Positions 49,638 to 59,205 of a stretch of 64,000 nucleotides of DNA are shown here, one piece after another (within the stretch, counting starts at the first letter, position 1; each line of letters begins with the position of its first letter). Origin of the DNA: an uncultured Treponema sp. (lineage in GTDB: Bacteria > Spirochaetota > Spirochaetia > Treponematales > Treponemataceae); the NCBI GenBank assembly GCA_947167345.1, contig CAMVHR010000008.1:1-64000 (forward strand). Reading direction: 5' to 3'. Position numbers and translations under genes: made by a program. The notes under the pieces were generated by a model. The model was not told where the DNA came from, did not search any database, and was given only the letters and a program-made list of their open reading frames with translations.

Positions 49638-50738
49638 TCAGTTCTTTTCTAATTCTTTACGGATGTAATCTTCCCATTCTGTACCTTTGTAGCATTCTAA
49701 GACAGCTTCAAGGGCCTCTTTTTTTAGTGCGTTTGAATTACTGTCTAGCTTAACAGGTTGCTGTTTTTCTATGGAATTATCGGCATCGTAAAAGCCGAAA
49801 TAGTATAGACCTGGTTCTTGAGGAATGTCTACAGCCAGAATACTTGTATCTTCGTCAAATTTATAAGCTTCTCCCAATAAATATTTCCAGTAACGCAACA
49901 CATATGTAGAACCAGGCTTTACAGGTTCTGAGACAAAGAATCTTGTCTTTTTTGATTCTTGATCAAGTTCAGATTGCTCAGCACCTTTTCTTTCAAATAT
50001 GTAGTTATAGCAGTAGTATGCATACTTATTATTTCTACAAAATCCCCCATAGAAAACAACAGAATCATCAGGAGTTCCAGAAAGTTTTGTATATTCCAAA
50101 ATTTTGGATTTTCTGTTATGTTTCCAGTCTGCCTTTACAAGTTCATAATGTTTATTTGTGGCTTTGTCCAAAGCTTCCTGAGCCTGATCCATACTGTAAG
50201 TTATGACTGGCTCAGAAGCTGAAAAATCATCACCTTCAACAACATAAGAAAAATCCCCAAGATAAAGAGCCTTTATTCCTTCTGGCACATAAAAATTTAT
50301 AGGAATAGGAAGAACTGTACAAAGCTTTTTGTTTGCACAAACATAATAAAAAATCTTATCAAGTTCCATGTAACGATTTTTTGGAATTTGATAAGTCATG
50401 TAAAAATACTCACCATCTTTGAAAGTATCCTGCCCTGAGATGTTTAGATCAAAAGAGAACCACATCATGTTTACAATAATTTCTATTTCGCCAGGATTAT
50501 AAAATTCTGGAGCTGTGTATAAATCAGAACGGTTCAAATCTTCTTTTGTAAGTCTGCGAGATTTTTCTATAAAGTCCATATTCAGTTTTGACTTAACGTT
50601 GACTTTTCCAACAAGTATGACTTCATTGGAATCTGGCTCATGAAATTTTCCATATTTATTTAAATTAGAATCATTTTGTGCGGATAACTGAAATATTGCT
50701 ACAGTTAATATTAATATATATATAAAATGTCTTGTCAT
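49638..50738 (-). CDS. Exported hypothetical protein, paralogous C-terminal region with next gene
   Basis: Signal peptide; SGTPDDSVVFYGGF, FVSEPVKPGSTYVLRY, DIPQEPGLYYFGFYD. Confidence 0.7.
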   Translation of the reverse strand: MTRHFIYILILTVAIFQLSAQNDSNLNKYGKFHEPDSNEVILVGKVNVKSKLNMDFIEKSRRLTKEDLNRSDLYTAPEFYNPGEIEIIVNMMWFSFDLNISGQDTFKDGEYFYMTYQIPKNRYMELDKIFYYVCANKKLCTVLPIPINFYVPEGIKALYLGDFSYVVEGDDFSASEPVITYSMDQAQEALDKATNKHYELVKADWKHNRKSKILEYTKLSGTPDDSVVFYGGFCRNNKYAYYCYNYIFERKGAEQSELDQESKKTRFFVSEPVKPGSTYVLRYWKYLLGEAYKFDEDTSILAVDIPQEPGLYYFGFYDADNSIEKQQPVKLDSNSNALKKEALEAVLECYKGTEWEDYIRKELEKN

Positions 50739-50747
50739 TTTTTCTTC

Positions 50748-51407
50748 CTATTTTTTTGATTTTTTTGATTTTTTTGATGCTTTTAGTTCTTTTTTTAGAT
50801 TTTCCCTTTCCACAGTAGCTTTTTCAAGTTCTTCATTTATCAAAGGTTCCCAAGCTGTTCCTCTATAATATTTCAGAACATCTTTTAGAGCAGAAACTTT
50901 TCCAAGTGTAGGAGAAATAAATTTTGAAGATTCATCTGTATAAAGTTCACCACTGTTAATGCATAACTTTCCATCGTAAAATCCTATATAATAAAGCCCA
51001 GGTTCCTTAGGAACATCAACAATGAGTATGCTGGTAGGAACATTATATACTCCTCTTGTTCTATCATAACCGTAAGAAGGACTACCAACATAATTATCTA
51101 TGAATTCAAGCATATACCTTGAACCTGGCTTAACAGGTTTAGACACAAATGCATCAGCCCATGACATAGCCTGTGTGTCTGGTTCAAAATTTGAGTCTAT
51201 CTGTGTAAAGATGTAATCATTTACTCCGTTAAAACCTCCGTAGAATATAACAGAATCCTCTGGTGTTCCTGTAATGTTTGAATAATCATTTTTGTTCTGA
51301 TAAATTTCTTTAACATCATTTTTGATTTCATTGTTCGATTTTTTTGCCTTACTGAATACAGAACACATTGCAATCAGTACTGCAATAATCGAAATGATTT
51401 TTTTCAT
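50748..51407 (-). CDS. Exported hypothetical protein, paralog of upstream/downstream neighbour
   Basis: Signal peptide; TGTPEDSVIFYGGF, FVSKPVKPGSRYMLEF, DVPKEPGLYYIGFYD; C-terminal KKSKKSKK. Confidence 0.7.
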   Translation of the reverse strand: MKKIISIIAVLIAMCSVFSKAKKSNNEIKNDVKEIYQNKNDYSNITGTPEDSVIFYGGFNGVNDYIFTQIDSNFEPDTQAMSWADAFVSKPVKPGSRYMLEFIDNYVGSPSYGYDRTRGVYNVPTSILIVDVPKEPGLYYIGFYDGKLCINSGELYTDESSKFISPTLGKVSALKDVLKYYRGTAWEPLINEELEKATVERENLKKELKASKKSKKSKK

Positions 51408-51485
51408 TTTAAACCTCTATTTTATTAAGATTCCTATATTATATAGAGAATCTATTCCTATATCAATATGAAAAACATAAAATAT

Positions 51486-51653
51486 CCGTTTCTAAGAGAC
51501 GGCGTCTAAGAGACGGAGAAGAAAAACTGTTCAGCACAGACACATCCCGATAAAGAGCGACGTAGGTTTCAAGCTGTTCCTTGCAAGGGACACAAAGGCA
51601 TCGAAAGCATGTCTGCGTAACATACTCGGCGACTTAATTTGAATTATCCCTAG
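51486..51653. other. Structured / repeat-like intergenic element
   Basis: Direct repeat TCTAAGAGACGG x2, CCGTTTC-TAA-GAGACGG hairpin, CAGACA...TGTCTG outer pairing, no convincing ORF. Confidence 0.5.
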
Positions 51654-51721
51654 AAAATACTAACTTCATAAATTTCATTAAAAATCAGCATTCTAAGCTT
51701 TTCAACTTTAAAAATGCTCTA

Positions 51722-51750
51722 TTGATACTAATATCATATTTCATTATAAT
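51722..51750 (+). promoter_or_regulatory. Candidate pyrB promoter
   Basis: TTGATA - 17 bp - TATAAT, followed by AGAGGA SD before ATG 51778. Confidence 0.75.
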
Positions 51751-51777
51751 GCAAAAAAATTATAAAGAGGATATGGA

Positions 51778-52701
51778 ATGCTAAAGGGAAGACATGTAAT
51801 TGAACCCGGAGATTTATCCGTAAGCGAGATAAATGAGATTTGTGCTCTGGCAGAGCAGATTATTGTTGATCCAATTTCTTTTCAAGACGTGTGTCGCGGG
51901 AAAATTCTTGCGACACTTTTTTTTGAGCCAAGCACAAGAACAAGACTTTCTTTTGAGGCTGCAATGCTACATCTTGGAGGTACTGTCGAAGGCTTTGCAG
52001 ACGCCAGCTACACATCATCCACAAAAGGAGAGACGCTTGCTGATACAATACGTGTTGTAAGTTCTTATGTAGATGTAATAGCCATGCGCTCTCCAAAAGA
52101 AGGAGCCGCACTCCTTGCCTCTCAATACAGCCCAGTTCCTGTCATAAACGCAGGTGATGGCGGACATTACCACCCTACTCAGACACTGACGGACATGCTG
52201 ACAATCCGTGCTCTTCAAGGCGGCTTTGAAAATCACGTGATAGGATTCTGTGGTGACTTAAAGTTTGGGCGAACAGTCCATTCCCTTGCAAAGGCAATGA
52301 GCCGTTACAAGAAAAACAAATTCATATTCATAAGTCCTGCAGAACTCCGTGTACCAGAATACATTACCAAAGACATTCTTGAACCAGCCGGAATAGAATA
52401 CATGGAAGCAGAACGTCTTGAAGACGTTATAGGAGAGCTTGACATACTTTACATGACGCGAGTACAGAAAGAACGATTCTTTAACGAGCAGGATTACATA
52501 CGTCTTAAGGACAGTTACATATTAAACTCAGAAAAGATGAGACTTGCACGCAAGGACATGATTGTATTGCACCCTCTTCCTCGTGTAAACGAAATTGCAC
52601 CAGAAGTTGACGACGACCCTCGTGCCGCATACTTTAAGCAGGTTCGCTATGGCATGTATGCCCGAATGGCTCTCATAGCAAAGCTTACAGGCTGCCTGTA
52701 A
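51778..52701 (+). CDS. pyrB: Aspartate carbamoyltransferase catalytic chain
   Basis: [40 protein letters not shown]. Confidence 0.97.
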   Translation: MLKGRHVIEPGDLSVSEINEICALAEQIIVDPISFQDVCRGKILATLFFEPSTRTRLSFEAAMLHLGGTVEGFADASYTSSTKGETLADTIRVVSSYVDVIAMRSPKEGAALLASQYSPVPVINAGDGGHYHPTQTLTDMLTIRALQGGFENHVIGFCGDLKFGRTVHSLAKAMSRYKKNKFIFISPAELRVPEYITKDILEPAGIEYMEAERLEDVIGELDILYMTRVQKERFFNEQDYIRLKDSYILNSEKMRLARKDMIVLHPLPRVNEIAPEVDDDPRAAYFKQVRYGMYARMALIAKLTGCL

Positions 52702-52722
52702 TTGAGATACAAGGAGATTTCC

Positions 52723-53175
52723 ATGATAAATATTGCAGAAATAAAAAACGGACTGGTAATAGATCATATAAAGGCAGGAACTGGATGGAAGGTCTTTAAG
52801 TGGCTCAAATTGGACAAGGCAAAGTTTTCTACCGCACTCATAATGAATGCGGCATCTGAAAAGACAGGTCACAAGGACATGATAAAGATAGACAGCATTA
52901 TGAACATAGATTACAGTGTTCTTGGTTACATTGATCCTGACATTACTGTAAACGTCATTCAGGATTCAAAAATTGCAAAGAAAATCAAGATGTCATTGCC
53001 TGAAAAAATTGAGGGCGTCATACAATGCAAGAATCCGCGATGCATTACAATAACAGAGCATTATGTACAGCAAGAGTTCCGCCTTGTCAGCAGAGAAAAG
53101 AAGCAGTACCGATGCAAGTACTGTGACGCACTATATACGGCAGGAACTATAGGCAAGTTCATAGAGGAAGAGTGA
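52723..53175 (+). CDS. pyrI: Aspartate carbamoyltransferase regulatory chain
   Basis: IKNGLVIDHIKAGTGWKVFKWL; zinc Cys motif CKNPRCIT...YRCKYCD; AAGGAG SD. Confidence 0.94.
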   Translation: MINIAEIKNGLVIDHIKAGTGWKVFKWLKLDKAKFSTALIMNAASEKTGHKDMIKIDSIMNIDYSVLGYIDPDITVNVIQDSKIAKKIKMSLPEKIEGVIQCKNPRCITITEHYVQQEFRLVSREKKQYRCKYCDALYTAGTIGKFIEEE

Positions 53176-54494
53176 TGAAAGATTTGTTGCTCATTTATAA
53201 TGCACGCCTTGTTGACAGCGAGCATGATGTAAAAAACGGAGCACTTCTTGTCCGTGCCGGAAAAATCGAAGGAATTCTTACCAGTACTGCTGCAAAAAAA
53301 CTGATGAAAGACGAGTCTGTAGGACAGTACGATGCACACGGATGCGTAGTAATGCCGTCATTTATTGACATGCATGCCCATTTCAGAGATCCTGGACTTA
53401 CACAGAAAGAAGATATTGAAAGCGGCTCAAAAGCCGCTGCGGCAGGAGGCTTTGGCACAGTAGTCCTGATGCCTAATACAAATCCTGTAGTATCCTCCCT
53501 GAAGATGGCAGAAGAAAACAACAGAAAGGCAAAAGAACTAGGCTTGTGTCAGGTAATCCAGAGCGTAAGCATAACAGAAGGTTTCGACGGAACCACAACA
53601 TCTCATTTAGAGGAGTTGAAGAGCAAGACAGTCCCTCTTATCACGGAAGATGGGCATGAAGTCACGGATTCAGCAGTAATGCTTGAAGCCATGAAAAAGG
53701 CATGTAGTAAAAATATTATTGTATCATGTCATTGTGAAGATCCTTTTCTTGCAGCCGCTGCAAAACCTTTGCGAAAACAGGCATTGGAATTACTTTCTCA
53801 AGGAAAAAAAGCAAAGGCTGCATCTTTACTACAGGAAGCGGACAAACTTCTTGCACTTGCAGAAGATTCGGCAACATTCAGAAACATACGTCTTGCTGAA
53901 GAGGCAGGATGCCATATTCACCTGTGCCATGTAAGTACAGCTCAGTGCATTGATGCAGTAAGGCGTGCAAAAGCAAGCGGCATAAACATCACATGTGAGG
54001 TAACTCCACACCATATTGGACTTTCTGGAGGAAAGGCTCCTAACATATACCACATTGTAAATCCTCCACTCAGAACTGAAGGTGACAGACTATGTCTTAT
54101 TCAGGCTCTGCTTGACGGTACTGCCGACGTAATCTCTACAGATCATGCTCCTCATACAGAACAAGACAAGCTTGACGGCAGTCCTGGATTCAGTGGTCTG
54201 GAAACTGCCTTTGCCGTGTGCAATACCGTCCTTGTCCGAGAAAGCGGCATGAGCCTTATGCAGCTGTCAAAAATAATGTCTGAGCGTCCTGCAGAACTGC
54301 TCAGTCTTAATGACCGCGGAACGCTGGAAGCAGGTAACAGGGCAGACCTTGTTGTTGTCAATCCCGATGAAGAATGGACAGTACGCAGACAGGAATTTGC
54401 AAGCAAGGGCAAGTATTCGCCTTTTGAAGGGAAAAAACTGGTTGGAAATGTCGTTGCAACTTTCTTTAACGGTAATATAGTATTTCAGCAATAG
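53172..54494 (+). CDS. pyrC: Dihydroorotase
   Basis: PSFIDMHAHFRDPGLTQKEDIESGSKAAAAGGFGTVVLMPNTNP, STDHAPH. Confidence 0.95.
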   Translation: MMKDLLLIYNARLVDSEHDVKNGALLVRAGKIEGILTSTAAKKLMKDESVGQYDAHGCVVMPSFIDMHAHFRDPGLTQKEDIESGSKAAAAGGFGTVVLMPNTNPVVSSLKMAEENNRKAKELGLCQVIQSVSITEGFDGTTTSHLEELKSKTVPLITEDGHEVTDSAVMLEAMKKACSKNIIVSCHCEDPFLAAAAKPLRKQALELLSQGKKAKAASLLQEADKLLALAEDSATFRNIRLAEEAGCHIHLCHVSTAQCIDAVRRAKASGINITCEVTPHHIGLSGGKAPNIYHIVNPPLRTEGDRLCLIQALLDGTADVISTDHAPHTEQDKLDGSPGFSGLETAFAVCNTVLVRESGMSLMQLSKIMSERPAELLSLNDRGTLEAGNRADLVVVNPDEEWTVRRQEFASKGKYSPFEGKKLVGNVVATFFNGNIVFQQ

Positions 54495-54504
54495 CAGGTA
54501 ATTC

Positions 54505-55818
54505 ATGCAGTTCACAAATATATTCGTCATTTTATTTTTGGTAGGTACGGTATTCAATTTTACATTAAATGGACTTTTGGAGTATATTGATTACCGACAC
54601 AGGGCAAAGGAAGGCTGCAAAGTACCGAAAGAACTTTTCGGATACATGGACAGTAAACTTTTAAAGAAAACATGTGAATACGAAAACGAAAAGTATTTTC
54701 TGTTCATTCCACAAGCCATCGCAGGCTTTGTCCTGACAATGGTACTAGTCTTTAGTGGATTTTATGTAATGCTTTTTAATACGCTGTTTTACAACCTAAA
54801 GAGTATATACCTGACATTAATCTGTTTTTCATTTTTATCGTCACTGCCTTCCGCCATTCTGTCGCTACCTTTTGATTTGTACGCAGAATTCTGCATAGAA
54901 AAGAAATATGGCTTCAGCAACATGACTCTAAAAATGTGGCTTGCAGACAGTATAAAATCTTTGCTTGTCGGAATGATTATAGGACTTCCTCTCTTGCTCA
55001 TAGCAATATTCCTGCTGTTACATGTGAGTTCCAGCTGGTGGGTATTACTAGGAATCGTCTATGTCGCATTCAGCTTGATTCTGTCATGCGTGTATCCAAT
55101 ATGGATTGCCCCCCTGTTCAATAAATTTTCCCCAATAGAAGACAACATTCTTAAAGCAAGACTTGAAACACTGCTAAAGAAAACAGGCTTTGAATCAAAG
55201 GGAATTTTTATGATGGATGCGTCCAAGAGAAGCCGCCATAGCAATGCCTATTTTACAGGATTTGGCAAGAACAAAAGGGTTGTCTTATATGATACGCTTA
55301 TCCAGCAGCTTTCTGTTGATGAAATTGAGGCAGTTCTTGGGCATGAACTTGGTCATTACATGCATCATCACATAATAAAGAGATTGTGTGTAATGATTCC
55401 TCTTGTGTTCATTGCATTATTTGCCATAAGCTACCTCATAAAGATTCCTGAACTCTACAGAGGATTTGGTTTTGCTCCTGAAACCTCTATAACTGTGCTT
55501 GAAGGAAATGTTGTTGTTGAGACTGTACAGCCATACATTCAGTTTATAGGAATTTTTCTATTAAATCTTGCATTAGAAGGATTTGGCATAATAGCTTCTT
55601 TTATCGCAAATCTTTTCAGCAGGCGCGATGAGTTTCAGGCAGACATGTATGCAGCCGAAATTTGCGGAAACAGCCGTCCTTTGGAGACAGCCTTAATAAA
55701 GCTGAACAAGGAAAATCTTTCGGAAGTAACTCCACCAAAAATCTACAGCATGATATATTACAATCATCCGCCATTACTAGAACGGCTACAAGCTTTGTCT
55801 CGAAAAGATAAAAAATAG
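54505..55818 (+). CDS. M48-family membrane metallopeptidase (Ste24/CAAX protease 1-like)
   Basis: VLGHELGHYMHHH (HExxH), FQADMYAAEI, multiple TM segments. Confidence 0.93.
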   Translation: MQFTNIFVILFLVGTVFNFTLNGLLEYIDYRHRAKEGCKVPKELFGYMDSKLLKKTCEYENEKYFLFIPQAIAGFVLTMVLVFSGFYVMLFNTLFYNLKSIYLTLICFSFLSSLPSAILSLPFDLYAEFCIEKKYGFSNMTLKMWLADSIKSLLVGMIIGLPLLLIAIFLLLHVSSSWWVLLGIVYVAFSLILSCVYPIWIAPLFNKFSPIEDNILKARLETLLKKTGFESKGIFMMDASKRSRHSNAYFTGFGKNKRVVLYDTLIQQLSVDEIEAVLGHELGHYMHHHIIKRLCVMIPLVFIALFAISYLIKIPELYRGFGFAPETSITVLEGNVVVETVQPYIQFIGIFLLNLALEGFGIIASFIANLFSRRDEFQADMYAAEICGNSRPLETALIKLNKENLSEVTPPKIYSMIYYNHPPLLERLQALSRKDKK

Positions 55819-55930
55819 ATAAAAAAAGAGCCCAGATAATCTCCGGCACCACAGCAATCTAAATACCGTTGCTTTCTTCCGAATCTGGCGGGGTTTTCTA
55901 GCTGCTATGTGCAAAGCATCTGGACTCAAT

Positions 55931-56017
55931 CGGAAAGAGGGGGATTCGAACCCCCGATACCCTTTCGGGTATGCACGCCTTCCAAGCGTGGACCTTAAAC
56001 CACTCGGACATCTTTCC
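55931..56017 (-). tRNA. tRNA-Ser (GGA)
   Basis: CACGC-TTGGAAG-GCGTG anticodon arm, long variable arm, GGTTCGAATCC T-loop. Confidence 0.93.
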
Positions 56018-56173
56018 AAAAAAGGCTTTGAAAAATTTAAAAGAGCAAAAAAAATACAGGACTTTTTGAATCACAGGAAAAGCACACTTAACAAGGAACA
56101 TCTGAAGCTTTCCCTCTTTAACTGTACACAATGCCAAAAGTCAGTTAAAGAATTCAAAAACCTGTAATAATAG

Positions 56174-56247
56174 TGAGACTGGGCGGGTTCGAACCGCCAA
56201 CCTTCGGCTCCGCAGGCCAACACTCTATCCAGTTGAGCCACAGTCTC
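56174..56247 (-). tRNA. tRNA-Arg (GCG)
   Basis: TTGGC-CTGCGGA-GCCGA anticodon arm; acceptor GAGACTG/CAGTCTC. Confidence 0.88.
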
Positions 56248-56302
56248 AAAAAATCCTAACAGAATTACCACTGCCAAGGCAAGAAATAACCTGTTTCGGT
56301 AG

Positions 56303-56388
56303 CGGAGGCGACAGGGGTTGAACCTGCCCGGCCCTTTTAGGAACCGACGGTTTAGCAAACCGTTGTATTACCGCTCTACCACACCTCC
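56303..56388 (-). tRNA. tRNA-Ser (GCT)
   Basis: ACGGT-TTGCTAA-ACCGT anticodon arm, long variable arm. Confidence 0.92.
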
Positions 56389-56415
56389 AAACTCCTAAAA
56401 AAACCTTTTAGGAAA

Positions 56416-56502
56416 CGGAGCGAGAGGGATTTGAACCCCCGATACCCGAAAGGGTATAACGGTTTTCAAGACCGCCGCGTTCGACCACTCTGCCATCGCT
56501 CC
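56416..56502 (-). tRNA. tRNA-Ser (TGA)
   Basis: GCGGT-CTTGAAA-ACCGT anticodon arm, long variable arm. Confidence 0.93.
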
Positions 56503-56640
56503 AATCAATTGTATTCAGACTATACACTAAATTTTATATTTATGTCAAGCGAATTTTATAAAACTTAATAAAAAAATTTACTATAATATCAATATATTAA
56601 AATCTAAAACAATGATATACTGCCATAAGGAGGACTCTTT

Positions 56641-57231
56641 ATGGGAAAGACGAATTTTTTCTTTGGCATTTTGGCCGCTGTTGTCGGTTTTATCGTTCTT
56701 GTAGCTCCAGAAGCAAGCATTAAAGTTGTTGTAATTTTACTTGGTGCCGCAGCAGTAATGAACGGATTTTACGATTTGCTTAAGGTACGTAATTTTCTGG
56801 ATGATTCCAGATATAAACTGAATGTAATGACTCACAGCCTTATGAGCATAACCATAGGACTTCTCGCTATTTTTCTTCCTTTTGTATTATTCAGTGCCGC
56901 TGAAGCCGTATTCAGGCTAATGCTCTACGTTCTCGCTGTGTATTTGCTTGTTGCCGCCATCATGCGATTTTTCATGTTTGCAATGCTTAAAGGAAAAGAT
57001 ATTGAAGGAGGACTCTTTTTACTTGAATCAGTGAGCGAAGTAGTTGCGGCTGTACTTCTGTTCATCATGGCATCTCAACGCATTGGCGTTATCATTGTAC
57101 GCATTTTAGGACTTGCAATTCTTTTACTTGGCACATGTTATGCAATATATGCGTATCGGAATGCACCTATTGTAATTGAACCCGAAAGCATAAAAGACGC
57201 TGATAGCTCTGACTCAGCAACTTCTAAATAA
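56641..57231 (+). CDS. HdeD/DUF308-like membrane protein
   Basis: Hydrophobic protein, paired TM helices; GGAGGA SD. Confidence 0.75.
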   Translation: MGKTNFFFGILAAVVGFIVLVAPEASIKVVVILLGAAAVMNGFYDLLKVRNFLDDSRYKLNVMTHSLMSITIGLLAIFLPFVLFSAAEAVFRLMLYVLAVYLLVAAIMRFFMFAMLKGKDIEGGLFLLESVSEVVAAVLLFIMASQRIGVIIVRILGLAILLLGTCYAIYAYRNAPIVIEPESIKDADSSDSATSK

Positions 57232-57253
57232 AAAATACTGGAGGATTATTTTT

Positions 57254-58090
57254 ATGGCACACTGTATTGTTCCAGAAGCCGAAGAAATTCTGGATAAGGA
57301 ATTTACTGTTCTTGACAAAGGTTTTGTACGCCTTGTTGACTATTACGGAAGCGATCAACGCATTGTTCAGTCTGCACGCGTTTCTTACGGAGCCGGAACA
57401 AAGACAGTCAGTCAGGATGCGGCTCTTATCGACTATCTTTTGAGGCATCAGCATACGTCTCCTTTTGAACAAGTTGTTTTTACATTCCATCTTAAAATGC
57501 CTATTTTTGTTGCCCGACAGTGGGTACGCCATAGAATGGGACGCATGAATGAGGTTTCAGGACGATACAGCATTATGAAGGATGAATTCTATGTTCCAGA
57601 AGACAGTTGCATAGCGAATCAGGCCTCTGATAACAAGCAAGGGCGCAATTTAGAGCCGCTTCCAAAAGAACAGGCAGAAAAAGTGCGCACAGAATTTATT
57701 GCCGGCCAGGAAGCAGCATACAAAACATACGCTGGAATGGTAGAAAGCGGTCTTGCAAGGGAAATTGCAAGAATAAACCTTCCTCTAGCCTTATATACAG
57801 AGTTTTACTGGCAGATGGATCTTCACAACCTGTTTCATTTTCTTAAGCTGCGTCTGGACAGTCATGCTCAGTATGAAATCCGCAAATATGCAGAAGTCAT
57901 TCTTGATATGGTGCGAAAGGTGTGCCCTATGGCAACGGCATCATTCGAAAACAACATGAATGCAGCTGTATCGTTTAACGGAGAAGAAATGGAAGCGCTG
58001 AGAGCTGTTTTAGCAGGAAAGGAAAATCCCTTGACAGACAAAAAACGACAACGTTTTGAAGAAAAAATAAAGAACGGCATTCAACTTTAG
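57254..58090 (+). CDS. thyX: Flavin-dependent thymidylate synthase
   Basis: ThyX signature RHRMGRMNEVSGRYS; GGAGGA SD. Confidence 0.97.
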   Translation: MAHCIVPEAEEILDKEFTVLDKGFVRLVDYYGSDQRIVQSARVSYGAGTKTVSQDAALIDYLLRHQHTSPFEQVVFTFHLKMPIFVARQWVRHRMGRMNEVSGRYSIMKDEFYVPEDSCIANQASDNKQGRNLEPLPKEQAEKVRTEFIAGQEAAYKTYAGMVESGLAREIARINLPLALYTEFYWQMDLHNLFHFLKLRLDSHAQYEIRKYAEVILDMVRKVCPMATASFENNMNAAVSFNGEEMEALRAVLAGKENPLTDKKRQRFEEKIKNGIQL

Positions 58091-58163
58091 GACTAAAAAC
58101 AAGCAAACTGTCAGGTTGTTTTTTGTACAAATTTTTGAAACAAAATGAGTCAAAAATTACAAC

Positions 58164-58192
58164 TTGACCATGAGTTTTGTTTTTCGTATGAT
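58164..58192 (+). promoter_or_regulatory. Candidate metNIQ promoter
   Basis: TTGACC - 17 bp - TATGAT; ATG 8 nt after the -10 box. Confidence 0.65.
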
Positions 58193-58200
58193 ACAAAATC

Positions 58201-59205
58201 ATGCATATAGTATTAAAACACTTGAAAAAAACGTATAAATCAACAGATGGATATATCGAAGCAGTCAGTGATACTTCTGTTGATATTCCAGAAAATACGA
58301 TTTTTGGAATCATAGGGAAAAGTGGTGCAGGAAAGTCTTCCCTTGTCCGTCTTGTAAGTCTTCTGGAACAACCCGATTCAGGGGAGGTGTATTATAATGA
58401 CAAAAGAGTTGACAATCTCCCTAAGGCAGAATTGATTGCAGAGCGAAGAAAAATAGGGATGATTTTTCAGAACTTCAACCTGTTTTCTTCCAGAACCGCA
58501 GGTAAAAATGTTGCATATCCCCTTGAATTATGCAAGACCCCAAAAACAGAAATAAAAGCTAGAGTAAAAGAAATGCTCAGGCTTGTCGGTTTGGAAGACC
58601 GCGAAGATGCCCCTATCAGTACGCTTTCTGGCGGACAAAAGCAAAGGGTTGCCATTGCTCGTGCTCTTGCAACAAAGCCGGACATTCTTTTTTGTGATGA
58701 AGCGACAAGTGCCCTTGATCCTCAGACAACTCATTCGATACTTGACCTTATCCGCGAAATTCAGGCAAAAATGAATCTTACAGTAGTAATGATTACACAT
58801 CAGATGGAAGTTGTCCGTGATGCATGCGAGCAGGTTGCTGTAATTGACAATGGGCGCATAGTTGAGCAAGGCCGGGTTACGGATATATTCTCAAATCCTC
58901 AATCTACGGTAACAAAAGATTTTCTTTCACACCTTAGTACAGACTCAAAAGAAATTATACGGTGGTCAAAGGAAGGAGGCAACTACATTCTCCGCTTTAT
59001 AGGCGAATCTACAGGCAAGCCTGTTTTGAGTGACCTAGCCCATAATTTTAATGTCGAATTTAACATTCGTGCTGCTGGAGTCCAGCATATTCAAGACAAT
59101 GAAATTGGAACGATGATTGTTGATTTATCAGGAAGAGATGAAGAACTAAAAAAAGCAATTCAGTATCTTACAGAACATGGAGTTAATGTGGAGGAGCAGA
59201 AATGA
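58201..59205 (+). CDS. metN: Methionine ABC transporter ATP-binding protein
   Basis: GKSGAGKSSLVRLVSLLEQP, LSGGQKQRVAIARAL, C-terminal ACT/NIL-like region. Confidence 0.95.
   Translation: MHIVLKHLKKTYKSTDGYIEAVSDTSVDIPENTIFGIIGKSGAGKSSLVRLVSLLEQPDSGEVYYNDKRVDNLPKAELIAERRKIGMIFQNFNLFSSRTAGKNVAYPLELCKTPKTEIKARVKEMLRLVGLEDREDAPISTLSGGQKQRVAIARALATKPDILFCDEATSALDPQTTHSILDLIREIQAKMNLTVVMITHQMEVVRDACEQVAVIDNGRIVEQGRVTDIFSNPQSTVTKDFLSHLSTDSKEIIRWSKEGGNYILRFIGESTGKPVLSDLAHNFNVEFNIRAAGVQHIQDNEIGTMIVDLSGRDEELKKAIQYLTEHGVNVEEQK

Noticed and set aside
50751-50779. Phase-variable homopolymer/SSR tract
   Set aside because: The TTTTTTGAT units are 9 nt and in-frame near the C-terminus, so copy-number change would alter tail length and not switch expression.
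55907-56167. 86-aa plus-strand ORF across the tRNA cluster
   Set aside because: It overlaps a confident tRNA-Ser and intergenic spacer.
58091-58200. SAM riboswitch upstream of metNIQ
   Set aside because: The sequence is A/T-rich with no recognisable multi-helix SAM riboswitch core, and a promoter sits right at the ATG.
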